DNA of 64,000 nucleotides from Bradyrhizobium sp. BTAi1 (GCF_000015165.1 NC_009485.1:1-64000), one strand, 5' to 3'. Counted from the first letter of the stretch, positions 48,524 through 57,919 are shown. The notes: generated by a model from the letters alone, not told the origin. Program-made: numbers and translations.

Positions 48524-49066
48524 ATGAGCGCGCCATCCGCACAGATATCGACCAGGATGCCACAAAGTCCCATTCCAACCACCGAGGTGATCATCGCGGC
48601 CGACTGCTGGCAGGACCAGCCCGACGCCGAGGACGTCATACATCGCGCGATCCTCGCCGCCGCGGAAAGGGTCGACGCCGAGGTCGGCGACGCCGAGATC
48701 GCGGTGATGCTGACGGACGATGCCGGCATCCGCACCTTGAACAGCAATTGGCGCGGCATCGACAAGCCGACCAACGTGCTGTCATTTCCGGCGCTGCAGC
48801 CGACCGGGCCCCGCGGCGACGATGACGCGCCGCGAATGCTCGGCGACATCGCGATCGCCTATGAGACGATGCGCCGCGAGGCCGACGAGGAGCAGAAGCC
48901 GTTCGACCACCATCTCAGCCACCTCACTGTGCACGGCTTCCTGCACCTGATCGGCTACGATCATGAGAGCGATGCCGAGGCTGAGGAGATGGAGGCGCTG
49001 GAGACCGAGATCCTGGCGCATCTCGGCGTCCCCGATCCCTATGCCGACCGCGAGCGGTTGGACTGA
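48524..49066 (+). CDS. ybeY: Endoribonuclease YbeY (rRNA maturation)
   Basis: A 180-residue metal-dependent RNase involved in 16S rRNA 3' maturation and ribosome quality control. The zinc motif H-x3-H-x5-H is in TVHGFLHLIGYDHESDAEAEEME. The preceding NSNWRGIDKPTNVLSFPA is conserved. An ATG at 48557 is an alternative start. corC starts 2 bp after the stop. Confidence 0.94.
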   Translation: MSAPSAQISTRMPQSPIPTTEVIIAADCWQDQPDAEDVIHRAILAAAERVDAEVGDAEIAVMLTDDAGIRTLNSNWRGIDKPTNVLSFPALQPTGPRGDDDAPRMLGDIAIAYETMRREADEEQKPFDHHLSHLTVHGFLHLIGYDHESDAEAEEMEALETEILAHLGVPDPYADRERLD

Positions 49067-49068
49067 CC

Positions 49069-50229
49069 ATGGCCGATTCCGAGCCCATTCACGACAATCC
49101 GCGCCAGACGCGCAACCTGCCGGCCGTGGTCCCGCCGGCCGAGCTCGGCCGTTCGCCGAGCGAGAACTGGCTGTTGCGGGCGCTGCGCAATTTGTTCGGC
49201 TGGAAGGGCGGCGGTTCGGTACGCGATGACCTGCAGGTCGTGCTCGACGCCTCGACGCCGGATGACATCGGCTTCTCTGCGGTCGAACGCACGCTCCTGC
49301 GCAACATCCTCGACCTGCACGAGCGGCGCATCGCCGACGTGATGGTGCATCGCGCCGACATCGTCGCGGTCAGGCGTGATATCCCGCTTGGCGAGCTGAT
49401 GAGCCTGTTCGAAAGCGCGTCGCACTCGCGGCTCGTCGTCTACAACGACACGCTGGACGATCCAGAGGGCATGGTCCACATCCGCGACCTGCTGGCCTTC
49501 ATGACGGCGCAGGCCCGCGTCTCCGACGAGGCGAAGGCCAGACGCAAGAAGCCGCTGCCCGCCGGCCTCGATCTCAAGACCGTCGATCTCGCGATGCCGC
49601 TGTTCGAGGCCAACATCATCCGCAAGCTGCTCTACGTGCCGCCCTCGATGCGCGCGATCGACCTGCTGGCGCAGATGCAGGCCTCGCGCATCCATCTCGC
49701 ACTCGTCGTGGACGAATATGGCGGCACCGACGGGCTGGTTTCGATCGAGGACATCGTCGAGCAGATCGTCGGCGAGATCGATGACGAGCATGACAGCGAC
49801 GAGCCGCCGGCGATCATGCGACAGGCCGACAACGCCTTCATCGCCGATGCCCGCGCCAGCCTCGACGATGTGCGCCGGGTGATCGGCGAGGAGTTCGTAA
49901 CCGGCGAGGCCGGCGAAGGCGTTGAGACGCTCGGTGGCTACCTGGTGAACCATGTCGGCCGCTTGCCGGTGCGTGGCGAGCTGATTTCCGGCCCCGGCAA
50001 TTTCGAGGTCGAGGTGCTGGATGCCGATCCGCGCCGGGTCAAGCGGCTGCGCATCGCGCCGCGCAAGGAGCGACCCGTCCCGCGTCCGCCGCGCGAGAGC
50101 CGGCGTCGCGGCGAAGCCTCCGGCGAGAGCAATGAGGTGATCGAGCCGCCGCGGGCCGCCGAGGGCGGCAAGCCGCCGGGCGCCGACGACGACAATCCGC
50201 CCGCAACCGACGGAGCCAGCCCGCAGTGA
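49069..50229 (+). CDS. corC: CorC/HlyC family protein with CBS domain pair
   Basis: A 386-residue cytoplasmic protein lacking the DUF21 membrane domain. About residues 75-140 and 180-255 form a CBS pair (RRIADVMVHRADIVAVRRDIPL; HLALVVDEYGGTDGLVSIEDIVEQIVGEIDDEHD). A CorC_HlyC domain follows (about 270-345), and a Pro/Arg-rich, low-complexity tail ends the protein. It is linked to Mg2+ or Co2+ efflux in enterics; its haemolysin annotation elsewhere is doubtful. Its stop overlaps the lnt start. Confidence 0.9.
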   Translation: MADSEPIHDNPRQTRNLPAVVPPAELGRSPSENWLLRALRNLFGWKGGGSVRDDLQVVLDASTPDDIGFSAVERTLLRNILDLHERRIADVMVHRADIVAVRRDIPLGELMSLFESASHSRLVVYNDTLDDPEGMVHIRDLLAFMTAQARVSDEAKARRKKPLPAGLDLKTVDLAMPLFEANIIRKLLYVPPSMRAIDLLAQMQASRIHLALVVDEYGGTDGLVSIEDIVEQIVGEIDDEHDSDEPPAIMRQADNAFIADARASLDDVRRVIGEEFVTGEAGEGVETLGGYLVNHVGRLPVRGELISGPGNFEVEVLDADPRRVKRLRIAPRKERPVPRPPRESRRRGEASGESNEVIEPPRAAEGGKPPGADDDNPPATDGASPQ

Positions 50230-51836
50230 TCCGCCCTTCGTCGATTCGGGGCGTCGCGCTCGGCGTCGTGCTGGCCTGGGGCTGGAAACGCGCAGCGATC
50301 GCCGTCGCGGCCGGTGCGCTGTCGGCGCTGGCCATGGCGCCGTTCAACGCCTGGCCGGTGCTGGCGATCAGCTTTCCTGTGGTGGTCTGGCTGATCGACG
50401 GCGCCGCGGCAGGCGCGCGCCGTGGCATACCAGCCGCTGCGTTGACGGGCTTCTGCTTCGGCATGGGCTATTTCGTGCCCGGCCTGTACTGGATCGGCAA
50501 CGCGTTCCTGGTCGATGCCGAGACCTTCGCCTGGCTGATGCCGTTCGCCGTCCTCGGCCTGCCGGCCTATCTCGCCCTCTTCCACGCCCTTGGCTTCGCC
50601 CTGGCGCGGTCGATATGGACCCGTGGGCCGACACGGATCCTGGCGCTGGCCGTCTGCTTGACAGCGAGCGAATGGCTGCGGGGCCACGCGCTCACCGGCT
50701 TTCCCTGGAATACGTTCGGCTACGCGCTGTCTCAGCCGCTCGCCTTGGCGCAATCGGCATCGCTGATCGGGCTGTGGGGGATGACCTTCCTGGCCGTTGC
50801 GATCTTCGCAAGCCCCGCGGTGCTGATCGACGGCAAGAGATGGCGCGACGGCTGGCATCTGCCAGCGGCGGCGGCGGCCGTGCTCGTCCTGATGGGCGCA
50901 TTCGGCGCGATCCGGCTCGCCCAGCACCCGACGTCCCTGGTCCGCGATCTCAAACTCCGGATCATGCAGCCGAACCTGCAGCAGGACGTGAAATTCAACT
51001 ATGGCGCCAAGGCCGACGTGATGCGGCGCTATCTGGCTCTGTCGGATCGCGCCTCCGGGCCGAACTCCACCGGTGTGCGCGACACCAACATCCTGATCTG
51101 GCCCGAATCGGCGTTTCCGTTCTTCCTTACGCGCGAGGCGGACGCGATGGCCCAGATCGCTGATCTGCTGGCCCCGGACACAGTACTGATCACCGGTTCG
51201 GTGCGCGCCCCTGACGGCCCGCGCAATGGCCCGATCACCCGCGCCTACAATTCGATCTACGTCATCGATCACGACGGCAGCGTGTTGTCATACTACGATA
51301 AGCTTCATCTCGTCCCCTTCGGCGAGTACTTGCCGTTCCAGGACCTGATGGAGCGGATCGGTCTTGAGCAACTGACAAGGGTGCAGGGCGGCTTCATCGT
51401 CGGGACAGCCAGGCGCAACCTCGAGGTGCCACACGCACCGCGTGTTCTTCCTTTGATCTGCTATGAGGCCATTTTCCCGGGCGATATCAGCGGATCGGAC
51501 GAGCGACCGGGCTGGATCGTCAACCTGACGAACGATGGCTGGTTCGGTATTTCGACCGGTCCTCATCAGCATCTACAACAAGCGCAATGGCGCGCAATCG
51601 AGCAAGGCCTTCCATTAGTTCGATCCGCGAACACTGGCATATCTGCTGTGATCGATCCCGTCGGCCGCATTATCGCGCAGTTGCCGCTCGGCGCAGAGGG
51701 CATACTCGATGCGGCGCTGCCAGCGGCCTTGCGGCCGACGATCTACGCCAAGGCCGGCGATATCCCGGCGATCATCCTGTTAGTGATCGCTCTGGGCACC
51801 GTTGTGCGCCGGCGTGTTGCTGAAAAGCGTCCCTGA
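50226..51836 (+). CDS. lnt: Apolipoprotein N-acyltransferase
   Basis: A 536-residue inner-membrane enzyme that adds the third acyl chain to lipoproteins. About six transmembrane segments lie in the first 200 residues. The nitrilase-fold catalytic domain has Glu in ILIWPESAFPF (about 291), Lys in YYDKLHLVPFGEYLP (about 357) and Cys in LPLICYEAIFPG (about 411). The GTG at 50226 overlaps the corC stop by 4 bp (GTGA). Confidence 0.94.
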   Translation: MIRPSSIRGVALGVVLAWGWKRAAIAVAAGALSALAMAPFNAWPVLAISFPVVVWLIDGAAAGARRGIPAAALTGFCFGMGYFVPGLYWIGNAFLVDAETFAWLMPFAVLGLPAYLALFHALGFALARSIWTRGPTRILALAVCLTASEWLRGHALTGFPWNTFGYALSQPLALAQSASLIGLWGMTFLAVAIFASPAVLIDGKRWRDGWHLPAAAAAVLVLMGAFGAIRLAQHPTSLVRDLKLRIMQPNLQQDVKFNYGAKADVMRRYLALSDRASGPNSTGVRDTNILIWPESAFPFFLTREADAMAQIADLLAPDTVLITGSVRAPDGPRNGPITRAYNSIYVIDHDGSVLSYYDKLHLVPFGEYLPFQDLMERIGLEQLTRVQGGFIVGTARRNLEVPHAPRVLPLICYEAIFPGDISGSDERPGWIVNLTNDGWFGISTGPHQHLQQAQWRAIEQGLPLVRSANTGISAVIDPVGRIIAQLPLGAEGILDAALPAALRPTIYAKAGDIPAIILLVIALGTVVRRRVAEKRP

Positions 51837-51968
51837 CAGCGCCTAATCCCGATTCTTTCCGACATCGTAAGATTTTTTTCGACAAGTAAAACTCCAAGTG
51901 TTGACAGAGGCGTGCTGCAATTCGCATTCTCGCGCGGCAGCATGATCCGCTCAATTTGCTGCTCGACC

Positions 51969-51985
51969 GTCCTAGTTAGTAGGAC
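51969..51985. promoter_or_regulatory. Palindrome upstream of the Xre regulator gene
   Basis: GTCCTA-GTTAG-TAGGAC is a 6-bp perfect dyad about 14 bp upstream of the proposed -35. It could be an operator for autoregulation by the downstream helix-turn-helix protein; this is inference only. Confidence 0.3.
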
Positions 51986-51998
51986 ATGCGAGCATAAA

Positions 51999-52026
51999 TT
52001 GACGGCGTGAGTGCCTGAGGCATACT
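51999..52026 (+). promoter_or_regulatory. Probable sigma-70-type promoter of the Xre regulator gene
   Basis: TTGACG (51999-52004), a 16-bp spacer and CATACT (52021-52026), about 44 bp before the ATG at 52070. A second possible pair further upstream is TTGACA at 51901-51906 with CATTCT at 51925-51930. Confidence 0.45.
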
Positions 52027-52069
52027 GCAAGCGCCTCGTTCCGGGACCTGATTTCTAGGGAGTTGAGAG

Positions 52070-52486
52070 ATGTCGACGAAAGCGCCCAACCCTGTTGACA
52101 AGCATGTTGGCAGCCGGGTGCGGATGCGCCGTATCATGTTGGGTATGAGCCAAGAAAAGCTTGGTGAGGCTCTCGGGCTTACTTTCCAACAGATCCAGAA
52201 GTACGAAAAAGGCACCAATCGTGTCGGCGCTAGCCGTATTCAGCAAATTTCTGAGGTTCTGCAGATTCCGGTCTCCTTCCTGTTTGAAGGCGTCCCGAGC
52301 GGCAGCACCAATGGCGAGCCCTTCGACGGCGCCTCTCCGGCCTATGTGTCAGATTTTCTGGCAACTTCCGAAGGGCTGGCATTGACCCGCGCGTTCACGC
52401 GGATTCACGACTCCAAGCTTCGTCGCAGCATCGTCGACCTTGTCGAGCAGATTGCTGATCGCGAAGCGCCGGAAGATGACGCCTGA
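52070..52486 (+). CDS. Xre/Cro-type helix-turn-helix transcriptional regulator
   Basis: A 138-residue DNA-binding protein. The helix-turn-helix covers about residues 15-70 (VRMRRIMLGMSQEKLGEALGLTFQQIQKYEKGTNRVGASRIQQISEVL). A short C-terminal domain ends DLVEQIADREAP. The gene is strongly conserved next to lnt in Rhizobiales, but I do not know its regulon with confidence. AGGGAGTTGAGAG lies upstream of the ATG. Confidence 0.9.
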   Translation: MSTKAPNPVDKHVGSRVRMRRIMLGMSQEKLGEALGLTFQQIQKYEKGTNRVGASRIQQISEVLQIPVSFLFEGVPSGSTNGEPFDGASPAYVSDFLATSEGLALTRAFTRIHDSKLRRSIVDLVEQIADREAPEDDA

Positions 52487-52991
52487 ACCCCACCGAGATT
52501 GAAGTTCCGATCGGGCGGCAACATCCTCCTCATCGGAACTTCGGAACGAAATCGCGACAAATCAGACATTTGGCTTCATGCCGGACTGACGACACGTCCG
52601 GCGCCCCGCTCCGGCAGGGTCTCGATTTCAGAACATGTGACTGGCTCCGGTGAGTTCGACGTACGGTCCTGGCGAACAGCGAGGTCGTTCGATCTACTAA
52701 CCGACCATCACGAGCCGAATGTCAGTCTTCCGAGCACGGCCGCTGTCAGCGAAGCCCGTGCCGCCTCTTCGCAATCTTCATTCTGAAAATCAAAACGGTC
52801 GATAGGAAAATCCGATCGTCGCGCTCGCAGCTGGAGCCGAACGGGCGGAAATCAGGGTCGCGCGTCCGGCCGTTTTGTGCGCATGTGGACCAAGAGGTTG
52901 ACCGCTGGCGCATGCATTGGCAGCTCGCAGCGGTCAGCCTCTTTCCAGCGATCGGATCCCCTAAAGTTAGACACCCGACAAGCCGACACAC
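52487..52991. other. 505-bp gap between the Xre gene and the M20 peptidase
   Basis: It holds the 11-bp inverted repeat at 52501-52542 and otherwise nothing I can identify on either strand. In related genomes metK commonly follows the Xre gene. No metK fragment and no recognisable SAM riboswitch is visible here. Confidence 0.45.
52501..52542. repeat. 11-bp inverted repeat after the Xre gene
   Basis: GAAGTTCCGAT (52501-52511) and ATCGGAACTTC (52532-52542) are exact complements with a 20-nt loop. It starts 15 bp after the stop codon and may act as a transcription end or a protein-binding site. No T tract follows. Confidence 0.6.
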
Positions 52992-54122
52992 ATGACCGTC
53001 CCGACCAATCCGTTCGATAGCCGAACAATCCTCGATGGCATCCGCCAATGGGTGGAGATTGAAACACCCACCGAAGCCCCTGATCAGATCAATCAATTGG
53101 TCTCTTTGGTTTCCGAGGGCTATCGCGGGCTGGACGCAGTGGTCGAGCGCGTATCCGGCCGGGACGGCTGCGGCGACCACCTGATCGCCCGGTCGGGCTG
53201 GGGCCAGCAGGAGCCGGGAATCCTGATCCTCAGCCATCTCGATACGGTGCATCCCATCGGCTTTCTTCGGCGCCTGCCGTTTTCGATCGACGGCGACGTC
53301 GCTTTCGGGCCGGGCATCTACGACATGAAGGGCGGCGCCTACCTTGCTTATCATGCGTTTCGTCATCTCTGTTTGACCGGAAAGCGATCGCCCCTCGGCA
53401 TTACTCATTTGTTCGTCTCCGACGAGGAGATCGGCAGCCCGACCTCGCGCGTACTGATCGAAGAGGAGGGCCGCAAGGCCAAATACGTGCTGGTGACCGA
53501 GCCGGCGCGCGACGGCGGCAGGATCGTCACCGGCCGCAAAGGCGTGGCGCGTTTCGATGTCACCATCCGCGGCGTTCCGGCCCACGCCGGTGCGCGGCCG
53601 CAGGATGGACGCAGTGCGATCCGCGAACTCGCCAACGTGATTCACGCGCTTGAAGCTCTCAATGATCTTGAGCGCGGCATCACGGTGAATGTCGGCGTCG
53701 TCCGCGGCGGCACGCGTCCAAATGTGATCGCCGAGGAAGCCTATGCAGAGGTCGATGCGCGCCTGCCGACGCCAGCAGACGCCGAGGAGATCGTGCCGAA
53801 GATTCTCGGCCTGACGTCGCGCAGCGAGGGCGTCAGCGTCGAAGTGACCGGCGGCGTCAACCGCCCGCCTTACGTCAAGGGCAACGCCGGTGCTGCGCTG
53901 TTCGAACATGCGCGCTCGCTCGCCGAAGAGATCGGCTTCGAGCTTGTCGACACCATCACCGGCGGCGGCTCCGACGGCAACTTCACCGCGCCGTTCACGG
54001 CGACCTTGGACGGGCTCGGCGTCGACGGCAAGGGCGCACATACGCATTACGAGCAGATGTACATCTCCTCGATCGAGCCGCGGACGCGCCTCCTCCACCG
54101 TCTCTATCAAACCCTGCGATGA
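52992..54122 (+). CDS. M20 family metallopeptidase (carboxypeptidase G2-like)
   Basis: A 376-residue di-zinc amidohydrolase. The metal-binding and catalytic residues are recognisable: LSHLDTVHPIG, the bridging Asp in GPGIYDMKGGAYLAY, the Glu pair in VSDEEIGSPTS, VTEPARDGG, and the C-terminal His in GAHTHYEQMYISSI. The lid or dimerisation domain covers about 185-295 (GVPAHAGARPQDGRSAI). It resembles glutamate carboxypeptidase more than DapE or ArgE. Its last bases overlap the trmB start (ATGA), so the two are cotranslated. Confidence 0.88.
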   Translation: MTVPTNPFDSRTILDGIRQWVEIETPTEAPDQINQLVSLVSEGYRGLDAVVERVSGRDGCGDHLIARSGWGQQEPGILILSHLDTVHPIGFLRRLPFSIDGDVAFGPGIYDMKGGAYLAYHAFRHLCLTGKRSPLGITHLFVSDEEIGSPTSRVLIEEEGRKAKYVLVTEPARDGGRIVTGRKGVARFDVTIRGVPAHAGARPQDGRSAIRELANVIHALEALNDLERGITVNVGVVRGGTRPNVIAEEAYAEVDARLPTPADAEEIVPKILGLTSRSEGVSVEVTGGVNRPPYVKGNAGAALFEHARSLAEEIGFELVDTITGGGSDGNFTAPFTATLDGLGVDGKGAHTHYEQMYISSIEPRTRLLHRLYQTLR

Positions 54123-54853
54123 GTACTGCGACCATCATGCCCGTCGATCACGATCACGCCGACACCGAGGCTTCGCACCGTCAGGGCTCCTTCTTTGGAC
54201 GGCGCAAAGGCCACAAGCTTCGTGCGCATCAGGCCGATCTGATGGGAAACCTGCTTCCCCATCTCGCCCTTGATCTTGCTTCGCCTGCTGATGCCGTGCT
54301 GCCGGCGTTGTTCGATCCGCCGATCGATGACCTGCGGATCGAGATCGGATTCGGCGGCGGCGAGCATCTCGCGGCCGAAGCAAAGGCCTATCCACGAACC
54401 GGGTTCATCGGCTGCGAACCCTATATCAACGGCATGGCCAAGATCCTTGCGACGATCGAGGCCGACAATATCGGCAATGTCAGGCTGCTCGCGGGCGATG
54501 CAGCCGAACTGCTTGCCTGGCTGCCGCCGAGCTCGGTTCAGCGGATCGATCTGATCCATCCAGATCCCTGGCCGAAGCGGCGCCATTGGAAACGACGCTT
54601 CGTGCAAGAAGCGACGATCGCCGCGATGGCGCGAGCCCTGAAACCTGGTGGCGAATTCCGCTTCGTCAGCGACATCGCCGATTATTGCGCATGGACCTTG
54701 TGGCATCTGCTGCGCTCACCCGACTTCGCCTGGACTGCGGAGCGCGCTGACGATTGGCGCCTGCCATGGAACGGCTACACAATGACGCGCTATGGCCGCA
54801 AGGCGATGCGCGAGGGCCGGGTCGCGAACTATCTCATTTTCAGGCGACGCTGA
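54119..54853 (+). CDS. trmB: tRNA (guanine-N7-)-methyltransferase
   Basis: A 244-residue class I SAM-dependent enzyme that makes m7G46 in tRNA. The SAM site is RIEIGFGGGEHLAAEAK, the catalytic segment is DLIHPDPWPKRRHWKRRFVQ, and the C-terminal recognition part is DWRLPWNGYTMTRYGRKAMREGR. The N-terminal RRKGHKLRAHQADL is typical of alphaproteobacteria. It overlaps the M20 gene by 4 bp. Confidence 0.94.
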   Translation: MSTATIMPVDHDHADTEASHRQGSFFGRRKGHKLRAHQADLMGNLLPHLALDLASPADAVLPALFDPPIDDLRIEIGFGGGEHLAAEAKAYPRTGFIGCEPYINGMAKILATIEADNIGNVRLLAGDAAELLAWLPPSSVQRIDLIHPDPWPKRRHWKRRFVQEATIAAMARALKPGGEFRFVSDIADYCAWTLWHLLRSPDFAWTAERADDWRLPWNGYTMTRYGRKAMREGRVANYLIFRRR

Positions 54854-55266
54854 TCAGCCATTGTCCGCGCGCCGACCGGCGTCGCCGCGCCGAGAACGCG
54901 GCCACTTGCTCGTCGATGACCGCAGGCGCGCATAGGCCCGCAGACGACCGGACTGCCGTTGCACAGCGTTCGGCCGTCGGCGAAGCGGGATCGGAGCCTC
55001 GGAGCGCACTCCGGTCGTCCCCGCCGCCCCAGTGCCGAACTCAGCCCATGACGGCCACAGCAAGACGAGGCGACCCGCCTCATTTCAGCCCGCTCGCTTT
55101 TGGCCTGAGCCGGGCAAATCCTCTCCTTCAATTTTATTCAATCTTGGTGAACGGCCAGTTATTTGTCGGGAATGTCCGCAGCACCCTGGTTGAGGCGATG
55201 GGCCGAAGGACGGCCGCGGCGGGCCGGCAATTTCGCAGTTCCACCCTTCCTGGGCCGATACGACCC
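54854..55266. other. Gap between trmB and the rimP promoter
   Basis: About 410 bp with no gene or RNA that I can support. Small open frames on both strands lack similarity and ribosome binding sites. Confidence 0.4.
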
Positions 55267-55295
55267 TTGCCGTCAGCCCGCAAAGCGGCTATATG
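55267..55295 (+). promoter_or_regulatory. Probable promoter of the rimP-nusA-infB operon
   Basis: TTGCCG (55267-55272), a 17-bp spacer and TATATG (55290-55295) form a good housekeeping promoter. A transcript from about 55302 would have a leader of about 160 nt before rimP and would include the terminator hairpin at 55334-55365. Confidence 0.55.
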
Positions 55296-55333
55296 AGCCG
55301 CATCAAACATCATCTCATATACGATCGCGTAGT

Positions 55334-55365
55334 GAGGGTGGGCCCTTCCGGACCCGCTCTTTTTT
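55334..55365 (+). terminator. Leader terminator/attenuator upstream of rimP
   Basis: A GC-rich hairpin (GAGGGTGGGCCC, loop TTCC, GGACCCGCTC; one C-A mismatch and a few G-T pairs) runs straight into six T residues (55360-55365). It has the form of an intrinsic terminator but lies between the promoter and rimP, about 95 nt before the start. A leader terminator is known for rimP in enterobacteria, which makes attenuation plausible. Confidence 0.6.
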
Positions 55366-55460
55366 GTTACCTGGATCGCTCCGCCGCGAGGCGATTTGGT
55401 CCGGTGAACGCGATCGAGCCGGCAGAATGGCCGCAAGCAAGACACGCGATCGACCCCTTG

Positions 55461-56222
55461 ATGACTGAACCCACGTTCGCAGCCGCTGACACCGATCTTC
55501 TGACCGAGCCCCGTCTCGTGGTCGAGCCGGGTGTCGCCGCGCGCGTGGCCGCGGTGGCCGAGCCGGTGCTGCAGGGAATGGGTTACCGCCTGGTCCGGAT
55601 CCGCATCTCCGGCGAGGCCGGCTGCACCGTCCAGGTCATGGCCGAACGTCCCGACGGCACGATGCAGATCGAGGATTGCGAGGCGGTGTCGCGGGCGCTG
55701 TCGCCGGTGCTGGACATCGCCGACCCGATCGATCGCGCCTATCGGCTTGAGATCTCCTCGCCGGGCATCGACCGACCGCTGGTCCGCCGCACCGATTTCG
55801 AGCGCCACATCGGCCATCTCGTCAAGATCGAGATGGCGGTGGCGCATCAGAACCGCAAACGCTTCCGCGGCATCATCACCGGGCTCGACGGCGACGGCGT
55901 GTGCATCACCCGCGACGACGTGGCGAAAGACCAGGACCCGAGCGTCGTGCTACCGATGACCGACATCGGCGACGCCAAGCTGGTGCTGACCGACGAGTTG
56001 ATCGCCGAGTCGATGCGCCGCGGCAAGGCGGCCGAGCGCGAGAAGAAGCGCGACCTCGGGCTTGCCCCGCCGCTGGCGCCGCACGCCAAGCCTGCGGCCC
56101 AGGCCAAGCCGAAACCGAAATTGAAAGACGGCCAGGCGGCGAAGAAGCCGCTGCCGACCAACACCAAGAAACATCGCCTCGCCGCCGATCGTGCGCGCAG
56201 AGGCGAGATCGATCCTGATTAG
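55461..56222 (+). CDS. rimP: Ribosome maturation factor RimP
   Basis: A 253-residue protein for 30S subunit assembly. The N-terminal domain (about 15-95) includes [24 protein letters not shown] and the conserved [14 protein letters not shown]. An Sm-like C-terminal domain follows ([27 protein letters not shown]). The protein is longer than the about 150-residue E. coli form because of a Lys/Ala/Pro-rich tail of about 70 residues, common in Bradyrhizobiaceae. The ATG at 55461 gives [12 protein letters not shown]; the upstream extension overlaps the leader terminator. nusA follows after 14 bp. Confidence 0.92.
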   Translation: MTEPTFAAADTDLLTEPRLVVEPGVAARVAAVAEPVLQGMGYRLVRIRISGEAGCTVQVMAERPDGTMQIEDCEAVSRALSPVLDIADPIDRAYRLEISSPGIDRPLVRRTDFERHIGHLVKIEMAVAHQNRKRFRGIITGLDGDGVCITRDDVAKDQDPSVVLPMTDIGDAKLVLTDELIAESMRRGKAAEREKKRDLGLAPPLAPHAKPAAQAKPKPKLKDGQAAKKPLPTNTKKHRLAADRARRGEIDPD

Positions 56223-56236
56223 AGGAGATTTGAGCC

Positions 56237-57850
56237 ATGGCCGTCAGCGCCAACCGGTTGGAACTGCTGCAGATCGCCGACGCCGTCGCGCGCGAGAAGT
56301 CGATCGACCGCGGCATCGTGATCGCCGCCATGGAAGACGCGATCGCCAAGGCCGCCCGCGCCCGCTATGGCAGCGAGACTGACGTTCACGCCGAGATCGA
56401 CCCGCGCAGAGGCGAGCTCCGGCTGTCGCGCCATATGCTGGTCGTCGAAAAGGTCGAGAACCCCTCCAACCAGATCTCGCTGGATGACGCGCGCCGCGCC
56501 AATCCGGGCGCGCAGATCGGCGACACCATCGCCGACACGCTGCCGCCGCTGGAATATGGCCGCATCGCCGCGCAGTCGGCCAAGCAGGTGATCGTGCAGA
56601 AGGTGCGCGAGGCCGAGCGCGACCGGCAGTACCAGGAGTTCAAGGACCGCATCGGCGACATCGTCAACGGCGTCGTCAAGCGTGTCGAATATGGCAGCGT
56701 AATCCTCGACCTCGGCCGCGGCGAGGCGATCATCCGCCGCGACGAGATGCTGCCGCGCGAGGTCTTCCGCAACGGCGACCGCGTCCGCGCTTATGTGTTC
56801 GACGTCCGCCGCGAGACCCGCGGCCCGCAGATCTTCCTGTCGCGCACCCATCCGCAATTCATGGCCAAGCTGTTCGCGCAGGAAGTGCCCGAGATCTATG
56901 ACGGCATCGTCGAGATCAAGGCCGTCGCCCGCGATCCCGGCTCGCGCGCCAAGATCGGCGTCGTCTCCCGCGACTCCTCGGTCGACCCGGTCGGCGCCTG
57001 CGTCGGCATGCGCGGCTCGCGCGTGCAGGCCGTGGTGAACGAGCTGCAGGGCGAGAAGATCGACATCATCCCGTGGTCGCCCGACATCGCGACCTTCGTG
57101 GTCAACGCGCTGGCGCCGGCCGAAGTGGCCAAGGTCGTCATCGACGAGGACCGCGAGCGCATCGAAGTCGTCGTGCCCGACACCAACAACCAGCTGTCGC
57201 TGGCGATCGGCCGGCGCGGCCAGAACGTCCGCCTCGCGTCGCAGCTGACCGGCTGGGACATCGACATTCTGACCGAGCAGGAGGAATCGGAGCGTCGCCA
57301 GGCCGATTTCGAGAACTCGACCCGCGTCTTCATGGAATCGCTCAATGTCGACGAGGTCGTCGGCCAGCTGCTGGCGTCCGAAGGCTTCACCTCGGTCGAG
57401 GAATTGGCGTTGGTCGATCTCAAGGATCTCGCCGGCATCGAGGGCTTCGACGAGGAGACCGCGACCGAGCTGCAGACCCGCGCCCGCGAGTTCCTGGAGC
57501 AGCAGGAGGCCGAGCTCGAGGCCAAGCGCAAGGAGCTCGGCGTCGAGGACGCGGTGAAGACCGTGCCCGGCGTCACCTCCAAGATGCTGGTCAAGTTCGG
57601 CGAGAACGACATCAAGACCGTCGACGACCTCGCCGGCTGCGCCACCGACGATCTGGTCGGCTGGACCGAGCGCAAGGATAGCGGCGAGCAGACCAAGCAC
57701 GCCGGCATTCTCGACGGCCTCGAGGTTTCGCGCGACGATGCCGAAGCCATGGTCATGCAGGCCCGCGTCAAGGCCGGCTGGATCAGCGAAGCCGACATTG
57801 CCAAGCCGGAAGCCGAGGACGAGGACGCCTCCGAAGGACAGCCTGCCTGA
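56237..57850 (+). CDS. nusA: Transcription termination/antitermination protein NusA
   Basis: A 537-residue RNA polymerase-binding factor. The N-terminal domain (about 1-125) is followed by an S1 domain ([37 protein letters not shown]) and two KH domains (GACVGMRGSRVQAVVNELQGEKIDI; NNQLSLAIGRRGQNVRLASQLTGWDIDI). The C-terminal helix-hairpin-helix repeats (LVDLKDLAGIEGFDEETATELQ; TVPGVTSKMLVKFGENDIKTVDDLAGC) end in an acidic tail. AGAGGAGATTTGAGCC precedes the start. Confidence 0.95.
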   Translation: MAVSANRLELLQIADAVAREKSIDRGIVIAAMEDAIAKAARARYGSETDVHAEIDPRRGELRLSRHMLVVEKVENPSNQISLDDARRANPGAQIGDTIADTLPPLEYGRIAAQSAKQVIVQKVREAERDRQYQEFKDRIGDIVNGVVKRVEYGSVILDLGRGEAIIRRDEMLPREVFRNGDRVRAYVFDVRRETRGPQIFLSRTHPQFMAKLFAQEVPEIYDGIVEIKAVARDPGSRAKIGVVSRDSSVDPVGACVGMRGSRVQAVVNELQGEKIDIIPWSPDIATFVVNALAPAEVAKVVIDEDRERIEVVVPDTNNQLSLAIGRRGQNVRLASQLTGWDIDILTEQEESERRQADFENSTRVFMESLNVDEVVGQLLASEGFTSVEELALVDLKDLAGIEGFDEETATELQTRAREFLEQQEAELEAKRKELGVEDAVKTVPGVTSKMLVKFGENDIKTVDDLAGCATDDLVGWTERKDSGEQTKHAGILDGLEVSRDDAEAMVMQARVKAGWISEADIAKPEAEDEDASEGQPA

Positions 57851-57919
57851 CCCATGCTGGACGCCGCCATGAGACCCGCCACGATACTGCTGGCTTGAGA
57901 TGAGGAGCCGCACCACCAC

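Noticed and set aside
55293..55460. Upstream start for rimP at 55293
   Set aside because: It would translate through the leader terminator and adds residues unlike the family; the ATG at 55461 fits better.
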